Source of the DNA: Paenibacillus sp. YN15
Lineage (GTDB): Bacteria > Bacillota > Bacilli > Paenibacillales > NBRC-103111
NCBI RefSeq assembly: GCF_003285005.1
Contig: NZ_QMFA01000013.1
Location: 62,001-126,000, forward strand
Reading direction: 5' to 3'
DNA: 64,000 bases
Shown here one piece after another: positions 8,417 to 15,333 of this stretch. A model generated the notes under the pieces. It was not told the DNA's origin. It saw only the letters and a list, made by a program, of their open reading frames with translations, and did not search any database. A program made the position numbers and the translations under genes. Position 1 is the stretch's first letter, and each line of letters begins with the position of its first letter.

Positions 8417-9916
8417 ATGGAGAATCGGGAAGCGCGGCGACAGGCGCGGATGCCTGGTCCGGCGCAGCAAGGGAAGGTGGGAGAGCGGACATCTGGCCCG
8501 GCGGAGCAAGGTGAGCTCAGAGAGCCGACATCTGGTCGGGCACAGCACGAGGAGCAGGAGGAGCGGATGGCGGCGAAAGCGGCGGCGGACATCGCGGAAG
8601 CGGGCGGGCTGTCCTTGCAGGCCAAGCTGGGACGCGCCGTCCGCCGGATCAGGGGGAGCAGGGACGAGCTGTTGGCGATTTTGGAGCGGCTGGTGGGGTT
8701 TCCGACAGTCAGTCCTCCCGCCCGCAATACGGCTGAAGCGCAAGCCTTCCTGGCCGAGCAGCTGGAGGCGGCAGGCTTGCGTCTCAGCCGGTGGGAGCTG
8801 TATCCCGGCGATCCGGTGGTAGTGGGAATTAAGCCGGGAGCCCGTCCGGCCAGCTGCCGCAGCCTGATCCTGAACGGCCACATGGATGTGGCGGAGGTGG
8901 GCCAGCCTGCGGAATGGCGGGGGGACCCTTTTGCCCTCCGGGTGGAAGGAGATTGGGCCGTAGGCCGGGGAACGGCGGATATGAAGGGGGCCTTGGCCGC
9001 CGCGCTGCTGGCTATCCGGGTGATAGAAGAGGAAGGCATCGAATTGGGAGGAAACCTCCAATTCCAGAGCGCCGTCGGCGAGGAAGCCGGTGAGGCTGGC
9101 ACACGATCTATAACCGAGCGCGGGCTGGCCGACGGCTATGATTATGCGGTAGTGATGGATACCAGCAATCTGGCTATCCAGGGCCAGGGCGGTGTCATCA
9201 CCGGCTGGCTGACGGTGCAGAGCCCCCAGGTGCATCATGACGGGATGCGGGGCAGCATGATCCATGCCGGGGGCGGCGTTTTTGGGGCCAGCGCCATTGA
9301 GAAGATGGCGAAGCTTATCGGCAGCCTCCAGGAGCTGGAGCGCCATTGGGCGGTGGTGAAGCAATATCCCGGCTTCCCGCCGGGAGCCGCCACTATCAAT
9401 CCCGCCGTTATCGAGGGCGGGCGGCATGCCGCTTTTGTGGCGGATACCTGCCGCTTGTGGATCACCGTTCATTTTTATCCAAATGAGGATTACCAGTCGG
9501 TGACCCGGGAAATTGAGGAGCATATCCGTTATGCGGCCATGGCTGACCCGTGGCTCCGGGAGCATCCTCCCCGGTTCACGTGGGGCGGGCGCTCCATGAT
9601 TGAAGACCGGGGGGAAATCTTCCCCTCGCTGGAGCTGGACCGGCATCATCCCGGGCTCCAATGCCTGGCGGTAAGCCATGCGGAGGCGGCGGGGGAGAAG
9701 CCTGCTGTGGGCATGAGTCCCACCGTCACCGATGCCGGATGGCTGGCGGGAGCGGGGGTGCCTGCAGCCATCTATGGGCCCGGGCTTCTGTCGGAGGCCC
9801 ATGGGGTCAACGAAGGGGTGTCCGTGGCGGAGCTGCTCACTTTTGCCGAAAGCCTGCTGCGGTTCATCGCTGTCTGGTGCAACAGCCCCAAAACCGAAGG
9901 GAGAGACGAACCATGA
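8417..9916 (+). CDS. ylmB: M20-family deformylase of the thiamine pyrimidine salvage pathway (YlmB-like)
   Basis: M20 metallopeptidase-fold amidohydrolase of 499 residues. Metal and catalytic motifs are visible: NGHMDV, GRGTADMKGA, GEEAGEAGT and YGPGLLSEAHGVNEG. As first gene of a TPP-riboswitch operon with tenA and an ABC importer it fits YlmB, which removes the formyl group from N-formyl-4-amino-5-aminomethyl-2-methylpyrimidine before TenA acts. ATG 8417 has a purine-rich site (AAAAGGGGG, spacing 7). The first 75 residues are an Arg/Glu/Gln-rich extension not expected in the family, containing three 13-residue units encoded by about 39-bp tandem repeats. ATG 8567, after GGAGGAG, would give a protein of about 449 residues, closer to the usual length. 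The stop overlaps the tenA start (ATGA). Confidence 0.82.
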   Translation: MENREARRQARMPGPAQQGKVGERTSGPAEQGELREPTSGRAQHEEQEERMAAKAAADIAEAGGLSLQAKLGRAVRRIRGSRDELLAILERLVGFPTVSPPARNTAEAQAFLAEQLEAAGLRLSRWELYPGDPVVVGIKPGARPASCRSLILNGHMDVAEVGQPAEWRGDPFALRVEGDWAVGRGTADMKGALAAALLAIRVIEEEGIELGGNLQFQSAVGEEAGEAGTRSITERGLADGYDYAVVMDTSNLAIQGQGGVITGWLTVQSPQVHHDGMRGSMIHAGGGVFGASAIEKMAKLIGSLQELERHWAVVKQYPGFPPGAATINPAVIEGGRHAAFVADTCRLWITVHFYPNEDYQSVTREIEEHIRYAAMADPWLREHPPRFTWGGRSMIEDRGEIFPSLELDRHHPGLQCLAVSHAEAAGEKPAVGMSPTVTDAGWLAGAGVPAAIYGPGLLSEAHGVNEGVSVAELLTFAESLLRFIAVWCNSPKTEGRDEP

Positions 9917-10584
9917 CAAAGTTTACCGATAGGCTGCATGAGGCGGCTTATACCATCTGGCAGGCCAGCCACAAGCATCCTTTTTTGACGGAGCTGCGGG
10001 ACGGCACCTTGGCGGCGGAGCGTTTTGCCTTCTATATGAAGCAGGATTACACCTACCTGAAGGAATATGCCAAAGTGTTCGCCTACGGCAGCATCAAGGC
10101 CAGGGATCTTACCACCATGGGCATGTTCGCCAAGCTGCTGGACAGCACGCTGAATATGGAGATGGAGCTTCACCGGCAGTATGCGGAGCGGCTGGGCATT
10201 CCGCGGCAGGAGCTGGAGGAGACCAAACCCGCTCCCGTAACCTCGGCGTATACCTCCTATCTGCTTACCGCCGCATCGGCCGGCAGTCTGGCGGAGCTGA
10301 CGGCGGCGCTGCTGCCCTGTACGTGGAGCTATTGCGAGATCGGCGCGGCCATGGCCGCTTATCCCGGGGCCCGCTCCCACCCCTTTTACGGGGAATGGGT
10401 GGAGATGTACGCTTCGGCGGAATTCGCCCAATTGAATGAATGGTGCATGGAGCTGATGAACCGGCTGGCCGAAGGGCTTCCGGAAGGGGAGCTGGCTGTG
10501 CTGACGGAGCGGTTCGTCACTGCCTCCCGCTTCGAGTATCTGTTCTGGGAGATGGCTTACCGGATGGAGGAATGGCCGGTATGA
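9913..10584 (+). CDS. tenA: Thiaminase II / aminopyrimidine aminohydrolase TenA
   Basis: TenA/THI-4 family protein of 223 residues starting MTKFTDRLHEAAYTIW. The active-site residues are in place: D45 in MKQDYTYL and C136 in LLPCTWSY (one residue on from D44 and C135 of B. subtilis TenA). TenA hydrolyses 4-amino-5-aminomethyl-2-methylpyrimidine to the hydroxymethyl pyrimidine that enters thiamine synthesis. It acts after YlmB in the salvage route. The start overlaps the ylmB stop (ATGA) and the stop overlaps the next start, so the operon is translationally coupled. Confidence 0.93.
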   Translation: MTKFTDRLHEAAYTIWQASHKHPFLTELRDGTLAAERFAFYMKQDYTYLKEYAKVFAYGSIKARDLTTMGMFAKLLDSTLNMEMELHRQYAERLGIPRQELEETKPAPVTSAYTSYLLTAASAGSLAELTAALLPCTWSYCEIGAAMAAYPGARSHPFYGEWVEMYASAEFAQLNEWCMELMNRLAEGLPEGELAVLTERFVTASRFEYLFWEMAYRMEEWPV

Positions 10585-11528
10585 CCGATCCGGATCAGGA
10601 AAGGCTGGCCGGCCCCAAAGGCGCTGGAGCGCTCCCGGACCGTAACGCCGCGGCTCTGGAGGTACAGGGGCTGACCTACCGGTTTGACGGTCACAGCCTG
10701 TTGTTTGACAATCTTTCCTTCTCGATCCGGAAAGGGGAGTTCGTCTCCCTGCTGGCGCCCAGCGGGGTGGGCAAAACCACCCTGTTCCGGCTCATCGCCG
10801 GGCTCCTGGAGCCGGATGCCGGGGAAATCCGGGTGGCCGGAGGGCCCGGGGGGACCGCCGGACGATCTGCCCCCGCTGTTGAAGGGGCGGCGGCGCCGGC
10901 CGGCAAATCCGCCGCCGCCGTCTCCGCTGCCAAACCCGGGCGGCTGGGCCTGGCCGGCTACATGCCCCAGCGGGACAGCCTGATGCCCTGGCGCACGGTG
11001 CTGGACAATGCGGCGCTGGGGCTGGAGGTAGCCGGCGTGGCCAAGGGCGAGGCCCGGCGGCGGGTGCGGGAGCTTCTGCCCTCCTTCGGCCTGGAGGGCA
11101 GCGCCGGCCGCTTGCCCGCCGATCTGTCCGGCGGCATGCGGCAGCGGGTCTCCTTCCTGCGGACGCTGCTGGCCGGCCAGGAGCTGCTGCTCCTGGATGA
11201 GCCCTTCAGCGCTCTGGACGCCATGACCCGCTTGGATATGCAGGAATGGCTCCTCCAGGTGTGGGAGGAGCACAAAAAAACCATCCTCTTCATCACCCAC
11301 GATGTGGATGAGGCGCTGTTTCTCTCCGACCGTGTGCTGGTGGCCTGCGCCACGCCAATCGCTTCTCTGGCGGAGTTCCGGGTGCCCCTCACCCGGCCCC
11401 GGAGCAGCGATGCGCTGCTGGACGCCACCCTGCTGCCGGCCAAGGGGGAAATTCTCCGGCTGCTGCGGGAAGGCAGAGCCGGGAAGCAACAGCCGGTTGC
11501 GCCGGAGGAAGGGGGCGGGCGCACATGA
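10581..11528 (+). CDS. thiZ: ABC transporter ATPase for thiamine precursor uptake (ThiZ-like)
   Basis: ABC ATPase of 315 residues. Walker A reads APSGVGKTT, with Ala in place of the usual first Gly. The signature LSGGMRQRVSF, Walker B LLLLDEP and the H-loop FITHD are intact. Before the Q-loop (YMPQRD) there is an extra Ala/Gly/Pro-rich segment of about 30 residues (bases 10840-10940), very GC-rich and probably a loop expansion. It powers import of formylaminopyrimidine together with the following permease and binding protein. ATG 10581 overlaps the tenA stop. Confidence in the substrate comes from the riboswitch and neighbours, not from this protein alone. Confidence 0.87.
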   Translation: MTDPDQERLAGPKGAGALPDRNAAALEVQGLTYRFDGHSLLFDNLSFSIRKGEFVSLLAPSGVGKTTLFRLIAGLLEPDAGEIRVAGGPGGTAGRSAPAVEGAAAPAGKSAAAVSAAKPGRLGLAGYMPQRDSLMPWRTVLDNAALGLEVAGVAKGEARRRVRELLPSFGLEGSAGRLPADLSGGMRQRVSFLRTLLAGQELLLLDEPFSALDAMTRLDMQEWLLQVWEEHKKTILFITHDVDEALFLSDRVLVACATPIASLAEFRVPLTRPRSSDALLDATLLPAKGEILRLLREGRAGKQQPVAPEEGGGRT

Positions 11529-12280
11529 AGCCTGGTTTTCGCCAATACGGCCCGGCGGCCGCATTTGTGCTTATTCTGGCGGGGGTATGGGAAGCCGCCA
11601 CGGTCTTCCTGAACATCCCCCATTACATTATTCCCCGGCTGTCCCGGGTGCTGGTATCCGTCTGGGAGACCCGGGAGCTGCTGTGGCGTCACTCCCTGTA
11701 TACCTTGCAGGAGGCGCTTCTGGGCCTATTGTTGTCAGTTCTGTTCGGTGTGCTGCTGGCCTCCCTGATGGAGAGCTGGCAGCTGGCCAAACGGACTTTG
11801 TACTCGCTGGTCATCGCTTCCCAAACCATTCCCATCGTGGCCCTTTCTCCCGTGATGGTCATGTGGTTCGGGTATGAAATCTGGAGCAAGGTGGCGGTGG
11901 TCATTCTTTTTACCTTCTTCCCCGTTACCGTAGGCGCCATCGACGGCTTCCGCCAGACCGATCCGGGCACTCTGGAGCTGATGAAAACTATGGGAGCAAG
12001 CAAAGGGCAAATTTTCCGCAAGCTGAAAATTCCCTCCGCCCTGCCATCCTTTTTCACAGGCCTCAAGGTAGCCGCTACCTACAGCATTGGAGGGGCTACC
12101 ATCGGGGAATGGTTGGGGGCCGACTCCGGCTTGGGCATGTACACCAAACGGGCCTCCAGCCAGCTGCGGGCGGAGGCGCTGTTTGCCGGTGTGCTGGTGC
12201 TGTCATGCTTGGGCATTGCCATGTTTCTGGCCGCCCGATGGCTGGAGAAGCGGGTTATTCCCTGGCAGCACCGGAAATAA
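11525..12280 (+). CDS. thiX: ABC transporter permease for thiamine precursor uptake (ThiX-like)
   Basis: Permease of 251 residues with about six membrane segments and the binding-protein-dependent transport (EAA-type) loop around SKGQIFRKLKIPSALPSFFTGLK, which contacts the ATPase. ATG 11525 overlaps the ATPase stop. The family (SsuC/TauC-like) includes the ThiX permease of the ylmB-tenA-thiXYZ operons. It acts in the cytoplasmic membrane. Confidence 0.87.
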   Translation: MKPGFRQYGPAAAFVLILAGVWEAATVFLNIPHYIIPRLSRVLVSVWETRELLWRHSLYTLQEALLGLLLSVLFGVLLASLMESWQLAKRTLYSLVIASQTIPIVALSPVMVMWFGYEIWSKVAVVILFTFFPVTVGAIDGFRQTDPGTLELMKTMGASKGQIFRKLKIPSALPSFFTGLKVAATYSIGGATIGEWLGADSGLGMYTKRASSQLRAEALFAGVLVLSCLGIAMFLAARWLEKRVIPWQHRK

Positions 12281-12325
12281 CACCCGAGTTTGCAAGAAAA
12301 CATTTTACCTTAGGAGGCAACAGGC

Positions 12326-13339
12326 ATGTTATTATTCGGAAAAATTTTTGCCCGGCCCGCAAAGCTGCTGGCGCTTGCCCTGAGCATGGCGCTGGCGGCT
12401 GCAGGCTGCGGCCAAGCCGCTTCATCCGGCGGTGGCCAGGAGCAGGAGCTGACCGTGCTGCTGGACTGGTATCCCAATGCGGTGCATTCCTTTTTGTTCG
12501 CGGCGGAAAAGGAAGGCTATTTCAAGGAAGCGGGCCTTAAGGTGAAGCTGGAAACCCCGGCCGGCACCGATGACGCCGTGAAGCTGCTGGCTGCCGGCAA
12601 AGCCGATTTGGCCTTGAGCTACCAGACTGTAATCGCCATTTCCCGCGCAGAGGATATTCCCGTTGTATCCCTTGCCGCCATTGTCCGCCATCCGCTCAAT
12701 CAGCTGTTTGCCCTGGAGGCCAGCGGCATCAAACGCCCCAAGGATCTGGAGGGCAAGAGCATCGGCTACCCCTCTATTCCGCTGGATGAGGCCATCGTGA
12801 ACACCATGGTGAAGGCGGACGGAGGCGACCCGTCCAAGGTGAAATACACCGACATCGGCTGGGACCTGATTCCCGCTATGACCACCAAGAAGGTGGATGC
12901 CATCATCGGCGGCTACATCAACCACGAAAAGCTGCTGCTGGAAAAGGAAGGCATCAAGCTGAGCACGCTGGACCCTGTTAAATACGGTGTGCCGGATTTT
13001 TATGAGCTGGTGCTGGCGGCAAGCGAAGACGGCTTGAAGAAAAACCGCGAGGTATATAAGAAATTCTGGGAGGCTGCAACCAAGGGATATGAATATACGG
13101 TGAAAAATCCGGAAGCCTCTCTGAACAACCTGCTGGAGCAGCAGAACAAGGATTTCCCTCTGGACCCGGAGGTGGAGAAGCAGAGTTTGAATATTCTGCT
13201 GCCGCTGATGGATGCGGGCAAGGACCCATTCGGCTCCCAAACGGAAGCCTCCTGGCAAAGTATCATCGATTGGCTGAAAAAAGCCGAGCAGCTGAGAAAA
13301 ACGCCGGCCGCCAAGGATTCCTTCACGAATCTCCAATAA
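12326..13339 (+). CDS. thiY: Thiamine-precursor binding lipoprotein (ThiY-like, NMT1/THI5 fold)
   Basis: Solute-binding lipoprotein of 337 residues. A signal peptide with lipobox (ALAAAGC) puts it on the outer face of the membrane. LLDWYPNAVHSFLFAAEKEG and the DDAVKLLAAGKADLALSYQ region are typical of NMT1/THI5-like binding proteins, which in bacteria bind formylaminopyrimidine. The ribosome site is AGGAGG at about 12313. A strong terminator follows, so this is the last gene of the riboswitch operon. Confidence 0.9.
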   Translation: MLLFGKIFARPAKLLALALSMALAAAGCGQAASSGGGQEQELTVLLDWYPNAVHSFLFAAEKEGYFKEAGLKVKLETPAGTDDAVKLLAAGKADLALSYQTVIAISRAEDIPVVSLAAIVRHPLNQLFALEASGIKRPKDLEGKSIGYPSIPLDEAIVNTMVKADGGDPSKVKYTDIGWDLIPAMTTKKVDAIIGGYINHEKLLLEKEGIKLSTLDPVKYGVPDFYELVLAASEDGLKKNREVYKKFWEAATKGYEYTVKNPEASLNNLLEQQNKDFPLDPEVEKQSLNILLPLMDAGKDPFGSQTEASWQSIIDWLKKAEQLRKTPAAKDSFTNLQ

Positions 13340-13359
13340 GAGCAAAATTCCCTTTAAGA

Positions 13360-13388
13360 AGCCGGCAGCTGTTTGCCGGCTTTTTCTC
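13360..13388 (+). terminator. Terminator of the thiamine salvage operon
   Basis: AGCCGGCA (13360-13367) pairs with TGCCGGCT (13374-13381), followed by TTTTTCTC. Confidence 0.88.
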
Positions 13389-13440
13389 ACGCTTTACGGA
13401 GGGATAAGACTTAAGTCCGTGAAGAGGCGCCCGCTGTTTG

Positions 13441-13449
13441 TGCTATAAT
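13441..13449 (+). promoter_or_regulatory. Extended -10 promoter
   Basis: TGCTATAAT at 13441-13449 is a perfect extended -10. The -35 region is poor. It lies about 60 bases before the next gene's start. Confidence 0.6.
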
Positions 13450-13509
13450 GGAAGACAGTTTCGGCCATTTTCGGCAACCCCTGCAAAAGAGAAAAGGAGG
13501 ATGCGGCCC

Positions 13510-14139
13510 ATGCCCCGTCCCGCCAAAAAACGGCAGCTGCCCCTGGAGCTGTCCATTACCTGGACAGCAGGCTGTGTGCTGCTGCTCTTGGCCAATATGA
13601 CTATCTTCCGACAGCTGAACGCCAGTGTCGGCGACCCGTGGTTCAACTATATGCTGGGCGCGGCAATTCTGCTTCAGAGCCTCTACATCGGCGTCCGCCT
13701 CTACCGGCTTCATGGCGAAATTGTCTATGCCAACTCGCAAATCGAGAAGGTTGACGGCCTGGATGATGTGGGATTTGCCGAATACATAAGCGGTTTATGC
13801 GCGGACGAAGGCTGGAGCAGCCAATTGGGCAGCTGCGCTGCAGCAGGAGCGGCCCTGTACCTGGAAAAAGCGGATACCCGGCTCCACGTGATCCTGCATA
13901 CGGCCCGGCGGCGGCTGACCGGCGATTACGTTGCGTCCGCGGCGGGCTCCATGAAGGAATCCCCCCATCCCGCGGGGGAGGCGGAGCTGTGGTGTCTGAC
14001 CAATACCAGCTTTACAGACCGGGCCCGGCGGGCGGCGGCAGATTATGGGCTGCGCCTGGTGGACAGGAAAGAGCTGATCCGGCGGCTGGCCAAAAGCGGA
14101 ACAATGCCTTTTTTTCACAACGCCCGCAGGAAAAAATGA
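13510..14139 (+). CDS. Membrane protein with degenerate Mrr-type nuclease-fold domain
   Basis: Protein of 209 residues with two N-terminal membrane segments (residues about 15-35 and 45-62), then a cytoplasmic domain. That domain follows the Mrr-like restriction endonuclease pattern: GFAEYISGL near the start, CLTNTSFTDRARRAAADYGLRLVDRKELIRRL at the end. The D and QxK catalytic residues that should sit in the middle are replaced (around RLHVILHTARR), so nuclease activity looks lost. ATG 13510 lies 9 bases after AAAGGAGG; ATG 13501 is directly after the site and too close. Function unknown; a DNA-binding or structural role is possible. Single gene with its own promoter. Confidence 0.7.
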   Translation: MPRPAKKRQLPLELSITWTAGCVLLLLANMTIFRQLNASVGDPWFNYMLGAAILLQSLYIGVRLYRLHGEIVYANSQIEKVDGLDDVGFAEYISGLCADEGWSSQLGSCAAAGAALYLEKADTRLHVILHTARRRLTGDYVASAAGSMKESPHPAGEAELWCLTNTSFTDRARRAAADYGLRLVDRKELIRRLAKSGTMPFFHNARRKK

Positions 14140-14286
14140 GACAAGCTCTCTCGACACGGCCGCAACATGTCCCAGAGCATTTACGCTGCTTTTTCGGGGG
14201 AGGGATTTGTGTGATGGACTTCATAGCTGTGAAACGGCCAAGCATGGTTGAATGATGCTTATTTCGCATCCGGGAGGAGGCAGTCC

Positions 14287-14442
14287 ATGACGGATTCCGA
14301 ACGCAAGCCCGATCAGGCTGCAGACAACAAGCGCAAGGAGGTTTCCACGAAAGGAACCTTCATTTGGGTCATATTGCTGGGAGGTATTTTGGCCCTTACG
14401 TGGCTGCTGGTCTTTATTTTGTTTATTTCGCAGAACAGGTAA
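14287..14442 (+). CDS. Small single-span membrane protein, CoxIIa-like
   Basis: A 51-residue protein: hydrophilic N-terminus, then KGTFIWVILLGGILALTWLL and one membrane span. The KGTFxxVxxxGxxxxxxW pattern resembles the tiny cytochrome c oxidase subunit 2A family (CoxIIa) of Firmicutes. AGGAGG at 14275-14280 is 6 bases before ATG 14287. No oxidase genes are nearby, so it is an orphan here. The role is inferred from pattern only. Confidence 0.6.
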   Translation: MTDSERKPDQAADNKRKEVSTKGTFIWVILLGGILALTWLLVFILFISQNR

Positions 14443-14511
14443 CGGCTTCTTTTGGGCGGCCGGGGTGATCGTTCTTCTTACGGAGAGTTGGCGGCGGTTT
14501 GGCTGAATAAG

Positions 14512-14690
14512 GAGGACACATGATCCGTTATTGTGCGAAAAATCAACGTTTTTTAGATCCCGCGGACAGAGAATCCGTTATTGTGCGAAAAACAGCCGGT
14601 TTTAAGGTGTTTTCAGGCCATTAGCGGATCATGTGTCCGCGAAGCCTGCAGAAGAGTAAATGTTGGAGAAATAACGGATCGACAGTCCGG
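14512..14690. repeat. Cluster of intergenic palindromic repeats (ATCCGTTAT type)
   Basis: ATCCGTTATTGTGCGAAAAA occurs twice (14523-14542 and 14573-14592, period 50). GGACACATGATCCG (14514-14527) has its exact reverse complement at 14625-14638. ATAACGGATCGACAGTCC follows near 14672 and is shared, with small changes, with 52230-52260. No gene is seen in the 14443-15333 gap. Confidence 0.75.
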
Positions 14691-14692
14691 AC

Positions 14693-14828
14693 AGCCGCCC
14701 ACCCCCGCTAACCGCTGTCGCCCACCCCCGCCACCAGCCCCGTCATCAACCCCGCCACCAGCCTCATCGCCCGCCCCGTCGCCAATCGCTGTTCCGTCAC
14801 CCCACTGCCGCTACCGCTACCGCAAAGT
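14693..14828 (+). other. C-rich, low-complexity strand-biased tract
   Basis: About 135 bases made mainly of C with CCACC, CCGCC and CCCCGTC units and few G runs on the plus strand. No coding signal fits the tract with confidence. It lies between the repeat cluster and the AT-rich adhE control region. Confidence 0.6.
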
Positions 14829-15128
14829 CCAACCCATCCCCTGAGAAGTCTGTCCGATGAAAGAAAGGAAGCTTTGCCTGAAACAGGCTTCAAAAACCAT
14901 GAGCTAGTCCATTTTCCAACAATTAGAATTTGCTTGTTCTTCCCAAAATCTTGGCATAAATAAGACATAATTCAGTCGAAAACCCGAACGTTTGGAGCAA
15001 TAGCGCCAGAATCATAAAGAAATGACCAAGCGTGTCACATTTCGGACAAAGTTTAACGTGAAAATTACGAATGAAAACGCAATCAATTGTCAAAATAAAA
15101 TCTTTTTAATGTAAGCGTTTGAATGCTC

Positions 15129-15157
15129 TTTACGAATCAAAAAAGTTTAGCTATAAT
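15129..15157 (+). promoter_or_regulatory. adhE promoter
   Basis: TTTACG (15129-15134), 17-base spacer, TATAAT (15152-15157). The transcript would start near 15164, directly before the Rex-type operators, leaving a leader of about 170 bases. Confidence 0.7.
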
Positions 15158-15173
15158 CAGAATCATCAAAGGG

Positions 15174-15214
15174 TTGTGAAATTATTCACGTAAAAGTTGT
15201 GAAATTATTCACGT
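15174..15214 (+). promoter_or_regulatory. Two tandem Rex-type operators upstream of adhE
   Basis: TTGTGAAATTATTCACGT at 15174-15191 and again at 15197-15214, period 23. Each is close to the Rex consensus TTGTGAA-N4-TTCACAA. A further half site TTCACAA lies at about 15230. Their place just after the predicted transcript start suggests repression that is lifted when NADH/NAD+ is high. Rex itself is not in this window. Confidence 0.8.
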
Positions 15215-15263
15215 AAAATCGTTACAAACTTCACAATAGTTAATTGTTAACTTGATATGGTGC

Positions 15264-15279
15264 TGTGATAAGTATCATA
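15264..15279 (+). promoter_or_regulatory. Fnr/Crp-type box upstream of adhE
   Basis: TGTGATAAGTATCATA matches TGTGA-N6-TCACA with one change. It is downstream of the TATAAT promoter, so it may serve a second, unseen promoter or act differently. An fnr gene lies 6.3 kb away. Confidence 0.55.
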
Positions 15280-15333
15280 CTAACGTGAGGATTGACATAA
15301 CCCAGATTACAGCTCTAGGAGGCGGAGATTAAC

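Noticed and set aside
14581-14844. An 87-codon frame covering the C-rich tract
   Set aside because: The translation is Pro/Arg/Ser low complexity starting within a palindromic repeat, with no start signal.
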